From the NCBI GenBank assembly GCA_036023115.1, contig JAYKKT010000036.1, forward strand, positions 6,039,501-6,103,500: 64,000 nucleotides of DNA. Direction: 5' to 3'. The notes beneath the pieces were generated by a model. The model searched no databases. It saw nothing but the letters and a program-made list of their open reading frames with translations, and had not been told where the DNA came from. Both the position numbers and the translations under genes were made by a program. Source of the DNA: Brasenia schreberi. Its lineage: Eukaryota > Streptophyta > Magnoliopsida > Nymphaeales > Cabombaceae. This document shows, in pieces, positions 11,520 through 23,195 of this stretch; the stretch's first letter is position 1; each line of letters begins with the position of its first letter.

Positions 11520-12643
11520 ATGAACAACCCAAACACATGGAGCAACGGAGAGCACTTAGAAAATGAGGTTCAAAGAAACAAGAAGAAAAAGAATACCCGT
11601 GCACCAGGTCACAGAAGAGGTCTCTTTTATTGGCTTCTAGTCATTGCCAACTACTTGTTCCTCACAGTCGGCGGTGTATCATCCGGCTTACTGTCAAGGT
11701 TCTACTTCATGCATGGTGGAAGCAGGAGATGGATTTCATGCTTGACACAATCAGCAGGATTTCCTGTACTCTTTATTCCCTTGGCAGCTGCATACTATAT
11801 GAACCCATCATCATCAGCCAAGCCTTTTGGTTGTTTCACACCGAAGGTGTGGCTTTGCACCATTTTACTGGGTCTGCTAATAGGATTTGATAACTTTACT
11901 TATTCTTGGGGGTCTCTTTCATCCCAGTATCCGTCAATTCCTTGCTCCTTTCATCTCAATTAGCCTTCACTGCTCTGTTTGCTTGCTTGATTGTGAAACA
12001 GCCAATGAACTTTTGCACCCTGAATTGCATCCTTTTGCTCACACTGAGTTCTGCCTTAGTAGGTATTACTAGCAGCCGTCAAACTCCTGCAGGTGTCACC
12101 AATTTGCAGTACGCACTTGGAGCTGCGTCGACGCTTGTTACCGCAGTTTTGTATGGATTGTATCTGCCATTGCTTGAGGTATTGAATAACTATTTGAGAA
12201 AAAGAGAAGCAGTGATCAGTTTTAGCCTTGTTTTGGAAACTCAAATAGTGATTTTAGCCACTGCAACTGTGTTTTCTTGCGTGGGTATGGCGGCATCGGG
12301 GGATTTTGGAAGGATTATGGCAGAGGCAAGTGGGTTTGGAGTTGGGCCGGTGAAGTACTGGCTGTGTTTGGTGTTTGGGTCTGTTTCTTGGCAGATGAAT
12401 CTTGTGGGTTCTGCTGGATTGTTATTCTTGACAAGTTCATTGATGAGTGGGATATGCACAACTGCACTCATACCGGCGAACGTGATAGCTCCTTTCCTGT
12501 TTTTCCATGAAGGATTTAATGCAGAGAAAGGGTTTGCAGTGATCCTTTCTATGTGGGGATTTTCTTCTTATTTGTTTGGCGAGTACAAGCAAAAACAAGT
12601 CGAGTTGAAGCGTGTATCTGAAATTGAAACTCTTCAGAATTAA
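11520..12643 (+). CDS. PUP: Purine permease (PUP family), one frameshift
   Basis: Plant purine permeases are plasma-membrane proton symporters of the drug/metabolite transporter superfamily. They move adenine, cytokinin bases and related compounds. The N-terminal part has the family pattern (RRGLFYWLLVIANYLFLTVG, GGSRRWIS, QSAGFPVLFIPLA). The C-terminal part ends PANVIAPFLFFHEGF then SMWGFSSYLFGEYKQ, as in PUPs. About ten hydrophobic segments are visible. Joined across the break the product is about 374 residues, normal for the family. The start at 11520 follows the GA tract and an in-frame stop. The break is at 11908-11912. A run of five Gs throws the frame after SYSW's equivalent (YSW), whereas six Gs would restore Y-S-W-G-V-S-F and the family motif that follows. 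This is either a homopolymer error or a real null allele. It has no permease neighbour. Confidence 0.85.
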
Positions 12644-13630
12644 GCCATGCAACACCTCCCATCTCTTCAGGGTTTGCAGCGATCCTCTCTCTCTCTCTAA
12701 TATGTGAATCAACATGCAATGAGAAATAAGTTTGAATTTCTTACTGCACATCTCTAGCATACTGCTCTCTTGTATGCACTTAAATATTATATAAACTCGA
12801 ACAACCAAACGACCTATATGAACCGCCTGAACGATGACCAGCTTGTCTTTATTAACAGCAGTATCCAGAAACGAACTTCCAGTGTGAGACTACAGATTCA
12901 ATTCAAAAGTTTAGATGCCAAAAGTGCTGTACAGTATTTCTTTAAAGGGGAGTAAAAGTTTTCTCTGAACCAGAATATATTCACCAGAGTCTGGGGACTG
13001 CAGGGTACATACCTTCTAAGTGGGACTCGTAGGACCTTAATTATTACTTAAAGTGCTGAAACGCTATTTTATTATTGAAGGACATGTTGGATTTAATTTT
13101 CCCAACAAGACATAGGTTTAGCATCTAATGTCGTTGAAAATGAATTAAAAGATTGAAACTTGGAACATGCAAGCTGAAAGATCTTTCTCTTGTTTTTCTT
13201 ATTTTCAATATTGACTAGCTGAAAGCTATTTTAGCACAGTCTAGGGTTAGAATCACAAGGACTTGCAAGATTCCTTTGACAAAACGATGCCAAATAACCT
13301 TGATACAGTTCATTCCTCCGATAAACAATACCAAGAATCCATTCAGTAGTATGGTGGAATGTCAGCCGTCCATTTTAGCGGATGCCTTTGACATAAATAA
13401 TTGAGTGGACACAAAGAAACTTGGTCGGACCCGTCTAGGCAGGGGCTTCTATTTGGTGAGCCAGCCAATGACGCTCATCTTGGTGATGAACGGCTAAAAA
13501 AATGTTCCGTCAGTGGCCCCGATCGTACCCTTCATTTGGCTTGGTCCATAATGAAGAAGAAATGAAGTTATACACAGCTTTTTGATGCCACTTTTAACTT
13601 TGGCACATCCTTTACATCCTATTGGCCAGA
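12644..13630. other. PUP 3' flank and spacer
   Basis: The first few hundred bases are probably the PUP 3' untranslated region, with a short CT run near 12687. The rest shows no recognisable gene or repeat. Confidence 0.4.
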
Positions 13631-13735
13631 TGGGTTCAGGGTGGCAGGTATTCATTGGGAATCGAACTTCTAACCTATTATAAGGGACTAGGATAGGGGC
13701 CGAACCCCCTGGCCTCCATTATTGCACTGAACCAT
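13631..13735 (-). mobile_element. tRNA-derived SINE relic
   Basis: The reverse complement contains a pol III B-box-like GAAGTTCGATTCCC (13656-13670), followed by AATACCTGCCACCC. This resembles the heads of the SINEs at 33.2, 39.9 and 40.1 kb. Confidence 0.45.
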
Positions 13736-13914
13736 GTCTCGAATGAAATGTGATGTTGTTGAACCCTTCCACGCCAGGGAAATGAATTGAGCTGCTCGTG
13801 GTTCCACTTGCGCTCAGCACTTTCAGGTTTTGCTTCGTGAACAACTACGCTCGTTACACCATCGTATCATAATCACTTAATTTTCCTAATTGTTTCACAA
13901 GTTAATAACTTCAC

Positions 13915-15775
13915 TAATGTAAGGGATAACCTTATAAGTTGGGTTCCAAGTTCATATACAAGAGGAGGGTTGCGTAAGATTTTTTACAACACGTAAAACT
14001 TATCAGATTTATCTACTATAGATTCTAGACATTATGAGCACAACTTTGAGGCATCCCTTCTTAGCGACGCAATGTAGAGTTCAAATATAGTGAATCAATT
14101 ACAAAGAAGATTCCTACATCATGAACGGGTATGGGTAAAAAAGTTAGTATCACTATATTGTCACATAAATGTAATAAACAAATTATAGAGAGTTTCTACA
14201 TTTTTCAACATGAACGGATGCAGGAGATAAATAAGTTAGTCCTAAAAAAAAGATTCATATTGGTATTTTGAATATCAAAACATTGACTTCCAAGTTAATG
14301 AAGGTAGTAAATACTAGGAGAAAGATTCATATTTTATGTTTATAAGAGGCAAAGTAGGTTGGGAAAAAAGCAAAGATGCACATGTTTTAAATTATGGTAC
14401 TGAAAAATGAAAAGTTTGAAATATAATTGGTATTATTGTAAATAAAGATTTAAATTATAGTATAGTAAACATACAAATGACACGGAGACCGAATTATGAC
14501 GGTAAAATTAGTATTAAGAATAAAGCCTTTAAATATAGTTTCTCCTTATGCAGCCTAAGTAAGATTAGAAGATAGCATAAAAAAATTTGAGAGGAGTTAG
14601 ATAATGTAATTCAAAGGATTCTACAAAAAGAGATGATTTGTTTTTTAAGATATCTAAATGAATATGTTGGTAAAGAGGTATTAGGATATAAAGCATTAAT
14701 GACAACTATGAGTTTGGAGATTTAAATGAGGAAAATAAAAAAATTTAAATTTTCTATGACATGATTTTTTTTAGCCAATATAATTTTTAGAAAATGAGAT
14801 GAACATTTAATTACTTATAAGAGTGACTTATCATAAATACAAATTGATTATTTTTCCTGTATGAAAAAAGATAGATCATGTTGTAAGGATTACAAGGTAA
14901 TTTTAGAAGAAAGCTTAACTACGCAATATTTACTTTTAGTTATGAATTTGTAAGCAAAAAAATGGACAAAGCGGAAAAGAGCACGTAGAGCTACTTGAAC
15001 TAAATAGTAGAATATCAAAATGAGAAAAAGAAATATTTAAATATAAAGCTTTTCAAGGGGATGCTTGGAATTATATAGGTACACTTTTTGATATGTATAA
15101 GAAAGCTGTAAAAGATATGTTAGGTGAATCTAATGGAGGCATACCAATATAAAAATACCTTCATAGTAAAGTGAAGTGGTGTAAGATAAGACCAAGACAA
15201 AGAGGGTATGATACGAATTACATTATACCAACAAGACTAACGAAACTTATAAGACTTATGAGAAAGTAAAGAAAAAAATGAAAAGGGTTATTAGTGAAGC
15301 AAAATCTAAATTTAAGAGGGTTTATAAAAAAATTTAATTCAAAAGAAGGTGAAAGAGATATTTTTATGATATCTAAGACTAGACATAAGAAAACTAAGGA
15401 TCTTACTTTTATTAGATATATCAAAGATGAGGATAAGAAAATTCTAGTGTTATGTGAAAATATAAAATAGATAAAAAATTATTTTCATAAGCTTTTAATG
15501 AAAATATAAGTATTAATACTAGCTTAGGAGATTTAATTAAATCAGAAGAGTATATAACTGCAATTTTATTGACGTATTAAAAAAATGAAGTCAAAGAGTC
15601 TCTTAAACTTATAAGGGTTGATACATTTATAGGATAAGACAATATTCTTATAGAAGTATGAAAAATCATAGGAGAGATGATATTACTCCTCTTATAAAAT
15701 TATTTAATAAAATATGAAAAATCAAAGGATGCTTAAGAAATAGAAGAAAAGTATAATTATACCCATATAGAAGTC
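13915..15775 (+). mobile_element. RTE-type LINE, old copy, 3' truncated (copy 4)
   Basis: Starts with the LINE leader (TAATGTAAGGGATAACCTT), has two leader units, then follows the endonuclease, spacer and start of the RT region seen at 20272-21900. Readable landmarks include AGAAAGATTCATATT, GAGATGATTTGTTT, TTAATTACTTATAAGAGTGA and ATTATACCCATATAG, where it ends. Numerous indels and stops leave no frame longer than about 70 codons. It is the most diverged of the long copies, so probably the oldest. Confidence 0.8.
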
Positions 15776-15801
15776 TCTGATCTGAAAAACCAGAGACTTC
15801 A
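15771..15801. repeat. Perfect 10-bp hairpin
   Basis: GAAGTCTCTG and CAGAGACTTC form a perfect inverted repeat around an 11-base loop, exactly where the LINE copy ends. No function can be assigned. Confidence 0.7.
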
Positions 15802-16137
15802 GACCTGCGCACAACATTTGTTCCAACAACTTTCAGAAACAGGTATCTCTCCTCAATCTCTCTGTTTTCCTGATGGTTTCATCTCTGGTGATGCTCATGG
15901 CCAGAATCGACACTGGCTCACCGTGAAATGCTATGGCTGATGATGGCACTCCAGACAATGTTTCCCTAACACGGTCTTATGGGTACTTAATTTGTGTCCA
16001 TTTTGAACCAGACCAAATCAAATATAATTCATTTTGGTTCAGATATGGTTCTACTTCACACATTTGGGTTATGGCTTGTTTCCTGGTTTTGATGTGGATT
16101 ATACCTCTGAAATTGGGATGAGACAAGGGTTCTTTGG

Positions 16138-18490
16138 GGGTATTACCATATGTAGACCCCCCTTTTACTTTACACACACCCCAATTTTCATAAATACCCA
16201 AAATATCCCACAACATTTTCTCTCTACTCTTCACATTTTTCACTCTTACTCCGACGACCGATTTTCATCCGTTGAGAGTTGATATAACCTTAGTCACAAT
16301 AAACTATTACCGATTAGTTACTTACAAACCTAGTTAGAATCAATTAGTTACGACAAAGCATTATGTCTCACGCGTTTGGTAGATGTGCTTGGGGTATGTC
16401 TCCCTCACACAAGAGACACGCCAGGGGCACGTCTTCACGGTTTGGGATTTGTTATACATGATATCATAAAATTTCTTTTTTGCTATATAGATATGGTTAA
16501 TAAAGTACGAATAGAATGACGTAATGTCACCGCTTCATCTAAAAAATGCAACACTATATCATAGTGAAGACACCCCATAGACGACAATGAAGATAAGAAG
16601 AAACTAACCTTTTACCCTTTTACGTTATGAGGAGGATACATCAACCTTAAATGGTGATATTGATATTGCATACAGTGAGGATAAGGGATATTCTGATATG
16701 CCAAGATTACTCTCGAGCTTTGAAAGTCACATTGCTTGTAAGCTTTGGGAGGAAGATGTAATTTCTAACTTTAGTATAATTTTATATTCTATATTAATAC
16801 TCTCTATTCTAACTGAGTATGTAAATATATATTTGTAAACAATACAGAAAATGATAACACACATGCTACACTGTCAGCAGAGCTTGACTAGTGAATATGA
16901 TGGATGTGAGGCTCAATAAAAATTGGGTTGACATTGCATATAGGAGTTGAATAATTGGGTAGTCGGATTTGTTATACAAAGTCATAGATCATGTGTTGCT
17001 GACTACTACTTTTATTGAGCATTGACAATCACACACAAATAATTTTCACATGCCATGTGTTAAGATTATAAAATATAAAAAATATATAATTGTTAGATAC
17101 TAATACAAGGTAAACATTACACTTACATATATCTCTTATATGTTATCAAATTACAATATCATGAAAATAAATGAAGTAGGTGCATGAAACGAGGGTGTGT
17201 CACTAATAGTATCCGTATCAGAGATTTTATGATACATGTATGACAATAGTTAGCATCTAGATCTTGTAGTAGTTGTTATTGAATACTTCGAGAACCCATA
17301 TCTTCTTTCTTGATTTTCATCATTGCATTATAAATATACATTATTGTACTAACATTTTGCTTGTCTACCTGCTTAAAATACGTTAAAATGTGCTTCAGTT
17401 TGTATTGACTTTGTCTGAGGTCCTTTGTTACACTATACTCGGAGTTACTCAATCTCACTTTAAAAGCATACCCTTCGAGATACAAGTCTGGAGAGTCGTT
17501 ATGTATCCCATTCACTACATTGGATTTTCTAATAACAATCCACTATATTCTCTCCTCAATAAAAATGGATAGTCTACCTTCTTAGTACCCGTTCACTTAA
17601 TACTTTCAACATCAATATTTTTATTCGACCAATGTTTGTCACTCCTTTCATACCCAAGCCTTACCTTGTTCGTTATGCCTTTGCTCTTCGAACGACTAAT
17701 AACCGTAACAATATATGCTTCCTCCCAACTAGTCTTACATATTCAAATAAGTTCATTATGACTCTTAAACATATTATATATCGCAAATATGAGTGAATAG
17801 TTAAGCCCATCACCCTCGTAATCAACAAATTAATCTCCTATTTCATCTTCCAACCAATAAATGAATATATCATCTAATGCTCTACAATAACTTTTACTCT
17901 CCTTAGTCATCGTTTGATGAGTACTTTGTTCAGTCATCATCTTCCTTGAATTGCTTTCATTGTAAGTACTTTCGTTTGAGTTATTTGTCATTTTTCAATG
18001 TATACGTGAATATCAGGTTAGAAGCATAACACACCAAACAACTTTTGTTTGGTTAAAAGAGACGCGGGATAGAGACATCTCCCACTTAAGGAGAGATGCA
18101 TCAAGGCCACACTCTCCTTAAGTGTGAGACGCTTAATGGGAGACGCGACCCAGGTGCGTCTCTCCATGAAGAGAGATGTGCCTATACTGCATTTCGACGC
18201 GAAGTTTTGGAGACTAATGAGATTTTATCCAAACATTGAAAAAATAAGAGAAATCAAGCAAAGCAACGAAAATACAAAAATGTAACTAAGAACCAACTAG
18301 GTTCGTAAGTAACTAATCACTAATAGTTGGTTGCGAAAAAGGCTATATCAACTCTCAACCGATGAAAATTAGTCACTAGAGTAAGGAAAAAGTCAACGAA
18401 ATTTACCATGGAGAAAAAAGAAAATACTGTTAGGGTATTTAGGAAAATTGAGATGTGTATAGTAAAAGGGGTGTGCATATAGTAATTCCC
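16138..18490 (-). mobile_element. Mutator-like DNA transposon (MULE)
   Basis: The two ends are long inverted repeats of about 210 bp (16138-16348 and 18281-18490). Left end starts GGGTATTACCATATG. Right end, reverse complemented, starts GGGAATTACTATATG. Shared inner blocks include AATTTTC.TAAATACCC, TTTTCATC.GTTGAGAGTT and GATTAGTTACTTAC. The interior encodes a decayed transposase on the minus strand. Flanking 9-mers (GTTCTTTGG and AATCTTTTT) match at only 5 of 9 positions, so the target duplication is unconvincing. The inverted ends are roughly 70-75% alike, so the element is old. Confidence 0.8.
17276..17790 (-). pseudogene. MULE transposase, N-terminal part
   Basis: Read from about 17790 downward: RVRLGYERSDKHWS, GTKKVDYPFLL, then the open frame 17515-17276 with NGIHND, YLEGYAFKVRLSNSE, KHILTYFKQ and STIMYIYNA. 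MULE and FAR1-type transposases have V.LGC-RgG.yr, GT-KI.CPF, CGIHNH, lvGHpfagRLs..E and STIK.IYNAR at these places. The zinc-binding C and H residues of the FAR1-like domain are mostly replaced (C to Y or N, H to D), so it is non-functional. The catalytic DDE domain would lie toward 16.5-17.3 kb and I could not recover it. Confidence 0.7.
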
Positions 18491-19319
18491 AATCTTTTTA
18501 TCCACTTGGTCATGTGTGGACCAGGTGATGAGGATGAATCTTATTCAGTTTCTTTGAAGTGGATTCGGATCCTGTATATTGGATCCAAAGAAACCTGATT
18601 CTTGTTTTACCTTGATTTTGGATCCATTTAGACTCCGATTTGAGCTGATATGAGGCTGTCTTTGATATTTAATGGGCTTCTAAATGGCAACATGTTTGTG
18701 CATATTTAGTATTAAAATTATGGTATTTGGAGCTAAACATATATATAAGCTGGATCTTACACGTGTTGTGCATGCATATTATCATCATATGAGTATTGTA
18801 TATTAGATGTACTTTTCCATTCCTTGTATATGCAAGTTTTGGTTTTACATGTTTGTATGCTTATATATATTTAATATGTACGTATGTTTATTATGAGATA
18901 TGCCTTATTTAACACATAGAAAGATATGAATAACATGATATTGCATATATAAAGGGTGTCTAATTGGGCAATGGTATGCTTAAATAGTTGGATATTTGAT
19001 GCATATTGTGATATGTTTATAACCAGTCATTGTCTATATAGCCAACCAATCCAAGCTAAGACAATTGGCATGTTGTTCGATTAGTATTGAAGTATTTGAA
19101 GAAAAATAGTTAGTTATGGATTGATTTATATGATAACCCTTCAATTACAGGGAAAACAAATAAGTCAATTGGATAAAGCACTTGGGAGATCATACTCGTA
19201 TGAGCCATTAGGTCTTGGCTTATGGTAGGGTATAGTTTCTTATAAGTTAAATATACTGATATTCAGTATAGCCAGTAATAACAATGAATTCTATATAATG
19301 AAATTTTTACTAGTAGATA

Positions 19320-19361
<42 letters not shown>

Positions 19362-20271
19362 CAGATCGAATAAAGAACAAAGTCGTCTCTATTATCTTTC
19401 AAATCTTTGACGAAAGGTTTGACAAGAAAATTGGGATGGCAAGCCCGGCTACAAATTACCCGTGGTGGAAACTCAAGTTACATTTGATTGATATCAAGTC
19501 TTGAGGTTAACAAGTTAAAGTACATCAATAATCTTGACATCCTAAGGTATAAGGTACTTAGATGCATAAAGATATGAAAGGTTGAGCTTTAATTTCGATG
19601 TTAATAGAACTATAGGATGCACGTGTTGGAGCACTTTCTATGAGAACACTCTTAAGAGAATCTACTTGTATATGTGTGAGGTGAGGACGCTTCATATAGT
19701 TTAAGGATTAAACTCTTGAGGCAACCATGAATACCAGTACAGGACACATCATATTTAAAAAATGTCATTTGATACTACTGAAATCTTTTAAGTTGTGGGT
19801 CCTAGTTCGTATGGATCAAATGTTTCAAAGTTGGTCTATCATTCTTTTCAGATTACTGGAAACTATAACTTGCTTAAATAAAGGTTTAAGTTATAAGATA
19901 TATTTATTGAAAGATAAGATTTCTGGAGTGTAAGGACTTTGATAATTTTAAAAATAGTAACGAATTATTGAATAATTTCTAAAATGATAGAAGTTTTTCA
20001 ATATTTATCGAAGAGTTAAGACTCTTTGTGACGGTATAAATATGAAGGTGTACATATGATGAGGAGATGTGCAAGCATATCAAGAAGATAGGTTACATAA
20101 CAAGGAGCCAAAGTACACTTAACGAAGTAGTCTTGGAAAAAGTTTGTTCACTATCTATAAATATGTGTCCAGCCAATGTTTTGGCAATAAGATAAGCAGG
20201 GCCTGTTATGATATGGAATGAGATCATGCTAAGGGTGTGGGTCAAGTTCCACCACATCTAGAAAATTTAAG
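18491..20271. other. Spacer with TA microsatellite
   Basis: AT-rich sequence with a TA tract at about 19320-19360. Short open frames at 19298-19504 and 19727-19933 have no recognisable motif. Nothing else seen. Confidence 0.45.
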
Positions 20272-21000
20272 TGATGCAGGGGGTAAGGAAGCTAGTCCTA
20301 GATAATAAGATTCGTATTGGTTCTTTAAATATCGGAACATTATCGGGTAAGCTAATGGAGGTGGTAGATACTATGATTCGGAGAAAGATTCATATTCTAT
20401 GTTTACAAGAGACAAAATGGGTTGGAGAAAAAGGAAAGGAGATAGAGGATATAGGTTTTAAATTATGGTACTCAAGTAAAGAAAAGGCTCGAAACAGAGT
20501 TGGTATTATCATAAATAAAGATTTAAAGGAGAGTGTAGTGGACATACAACGATATGGTGACCGAATCATGACATTGAAATTAGTGTTAGGAGCAAAGGTT
20601 TTGAATATAGTTTGTACTTAGCAACCCAAGTAGGACTAGAAGATAGTATAAAGACGGTTTCTTGAGAAGAGTTAGATAAGGTGTTTCAAAAGATTCCACA
20701 AAGAGAGATGATTTGTTTAGGGGGAGATTTAAATGGACATGTCAGTAAAGAGGCATTAGGTTATAAGGGATTCATGGAAACTTTGGTTTTGGGGATATAA
20801 ACAAGGAAGGTAGGGAGATTTTAAATTTTTCTATAGCATTTGATCTCTTTATAGTCAATACAATCTTCAAAAAACAAGATGAGCATTTAATTACTTATAA
20901 GAGTGGCTTATCACAAACACAAATTGATTACTTTATTTGTAGAAAAAAAGATAGAGTGTGTTGTAAAGATTGTAAGGTAATTACAGGAGAAAGCTTAACC
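20271..21000 (+). pseudogene. LINE endonuclease domain
   Basis: The first 116 codons read IGSLNIGTLSGK (the N of the metal site) and ILCLQETKWVGEKG (the catalytic E), as in APE-type LINE endonucleases. A stop at 20619 replaces the tyrosine/cysteine-alanine region. In copy 6 the same place reads VCAYALQVG. Further on in shifted frames come GDLNGHVSKEALG, YKSGLSQTQIDYF and TTQHRLLVMD, the remaining endonuclease motifs. The enzyme nicks target DNA to prime reverse transcription. It is inactive here because of the stop and a frame change. Confidence 0.85.
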
Positions 21001-21722
21001 ACCCAACATCGACTTTTAGTTATGGATTTACAAATAAAAAAATGGACAAAGAAGAAAAGAGTGCATCGAGCTATTCAAACTAAATGGTGGAACCTCAAAA
21101 GCAAGAAAGAAGATATATTTAAACAGAAAGTCCTTCAAGGAGATGTTTTGATTTATGTTGGCACACCATGTGATATGTGAAACAATATGGCTATACATAT
21201 TAGGAAAGTGGCGAAAGATGTGTTAGGGGTATCTAAGAGAGGTGTACCAACACAAAAAGAAGCTTGGTGGTGGAGTGAAGTAGTACAAAATAAAATCAAG
21301 GCACAGAGGGCTTGTTACAAATTACATTATGCTAAGAAAACTAGTGAAACTTTAGAAGCTTATAAGAAGCAAAGAAGGAAGCGAAAAGGGCCGTTAGTGA
21401 AGCAAACGCTAAGATTTGGGAGGACTTATATAAAAAACTCAACTCAAAAGAGGGTGAAAGAGATATTTTTAGGATAGCTACGGGTAGAGATAAGAAAACT
21501 AAAGATCTTAATTATGTTAGGTGCATAAAAGACGAGGATGAAAAAATTCTAGTTGCAAAGGATGATATAGGAAATAGATGGAAAAACTATTTTTATAATC
21601 TTTTTAATGAAAATAAAGATGTTAGTATTAGTTTAGGAGATTTAGCCAAGTCATAAAAGTATATAAACCACAATTTCTACTGACGTATTCAAAAGAATGA
21701 AGTCAAAGAGGCTCTTAAACAT

Positions 21723-22700
21723 ATGAAGGGTGGTAAATTGGTAGGACCAGATAATATTCCTATACAAGTTTGGAAAATACTAGGAGAAATAGGAATCACT
21801 TGGCTCACAAGACTATTTAATGAAATATGGAAAAACCAAAAGATGCCTGAGGAATGGAGAGCAAGTACACTTATACCCATATATAAGAACAAGGGAGACA
21901 TTCAAAATTGTGTGAATTATCGAGGTATCAAGTTAATGAGTCATACTATGAAATTATGGGAAAGAATTATCGAACGTAGGTTAAGACAAGTATCAAGTAC
22001 AACAGAGAACCAATTTGGATTCATGCGAGGCAGATCTACTATTGAACCGATTCACCTTTTGAGATGTCTTATGGAATATTTTAGAGCAAAAAAGAAAGGC
22101 CTTTTGAGATGTCTTATGGAATATTTTAGAGCAAAAAAGAAAGACCTTCACATGATATTTATTGATCTAGAAAAAACTTATGATAGGATACCGAGGGAGG
22201 TTCTTTGGAGAACTTTAGAAAAAAGAGGTATCCCATTGACATATATTATCCTTATAAGAGACATGTATGATGGTGCAAAAACATGTGTGAGGACTCATGA
22301 AGGAACGACAAACTTCTTTGAAGTTAATATTGGGTTACATCAAGGATCAACTTTAAGTCCATACTTATTTATAATGGTGATAGATGAGTTAACAAAATAT
22401 ATTCAAGATGAAGTACCTTGGTGTATGGTATTTGCAGATGACATTGTATTAGTGGAGGAGTCTAAGGAAAAAGTTAATAGAAAATTAGAACTATGGAGTG
22501 AAACATTAGAAAGCAAAGGCCTCCGACTTAGTAGAACAAAGACAAAATATATGGAATGTAAGTTTGATCATTTGGTTACTTCAAAAGACATAAAAATCAA
22601 AATTGGCACACATTGCATCCCCGTAAAGGAAAGTTTTAAATACCTAGGGTTAATTTTTCAGAGTGATGGAATAATTGATGGAGATATTACACAGAATTAA
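21723..22700 (+). pseudogene. LINE reverse transcriptase domain
   Basis: A 325-codon frame holds the RT core in order: [95 protein letters not shown] and [12 protein letters not shown]. The YADD-type catalytic box is intact as FADD. A 45-bp in-frame tandem duplication inserts an extra 15 residues ([15 protein letters not shown]). The thumb and C-terminal region follow ([15 protein letters not shown]) until a stop at 22698. Alone it is not a functional protein because the endonuclease and C-terminal parts are out of frame. Confidence 0.9.
22055..22144 (+). repeat. 45-bp in-frame tandem duplication in RT
   Basis: Units 22055-22099 and 22100-22144, starting CCTTTTGAGATGTC, are nearly identical. 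The other LINE copies have a single unit, so this duplication is private to copy 5. Confidence 0.95.
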
Positions 22701-22803
22701 TGCTGGTTGGTTAAAATGGAGAGGAGCATAAGGTATTCTTTGTGATAAGAAGATACTATTAAAATTAAAAGGTAAATATTATAGAGCATCAATTAGGCCT
22801 ACC

Positions 22804-23160
22804 ATGTTTTATGGTTCTAAGTGTTGGGCGGTTAATCATCAACATGTACAAAAGATGTCTGTGACCGAAATGAAGATGTTGAGATGGATGAGTGGTCATA
22901 TAAGAAAAGACCGTATACATAATGAGGTTATTAGAAACAAATTAGGAGTGACACCAATAGGGGATAAAATGAGAGAACATCGTTTAAGATCGTTTAAGAT
23001 GTTGAAATTTGGGAAGTATTAAAAGAGGTGGAGGATGACCATAAAAGTGTTGGAAAGAAACAATAAAGAATGATCTAGCTTATTGGGAGTTAACTGCTAA
23101 CATGACACATGATAGGGATCTGTGGAAACAAAGAATCCTTGTAGCCGACCCCGTCTAGTA
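22804..23160 (+). pseudogene. LINE C-terminal domain
   Basis: MFYGSKCWAVNHQHVQKM, MLRWMSGHIRKDRIHNEVIR and NKLGVTPIGDKM are the conserved post-RT segment of plant RTE elements. After about 22990 a short repeated TCGTTTAAGAT shifts the frame. The expected FGH.ERR and GRGRP..W segments are then degraded. Copy 7 keeps this domain open. Confidence 0.8.
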
Positions 23161-23195
23161 TGGGAAAAGGCTTAGTTGTTCTTTTTGTTGTTGTA

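Larger units (their letters stand above)
20272..23195 (+). mobile_element. RTE-clade LINE, most complete copy (copy 5)
   Basis: A non-LTR retrotransposon with an apurinic-type endonuclease, a spacer, reverse transcriptase and a C-terminal domain in one reading direction. It ends in GGCTTAGTTGTTC and short TTG repeats. That tail, the lack of a separate gag-like ORF and the sequence pattern ([34 protein letters not shown]) fit the plant RTE clade. The leader present in copy 6 is missing, so it is 5' truncated near the ORF start. Stops and shifts at about 20620, 21178, 21480 and 22698 break the ORF. No clear target duplication is visible. Confidence 0.9.

Noticed and set aside
11145..11555. A protein of CT/GT repeat codons on the minus strand
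   Set aside because: It is the compound microsatellite upstream of the permease read as codons.
12056..12808. Minus-strand open frames across the permease
   Set aside because: They are shadows of the permease coding sequence and lack family motifs.
15771..15801. A transcription terminator
   Set aside because: The hairpin is perfect but lacks a T run, and this is a plant nuclear region where such terminators are not used by pol II.
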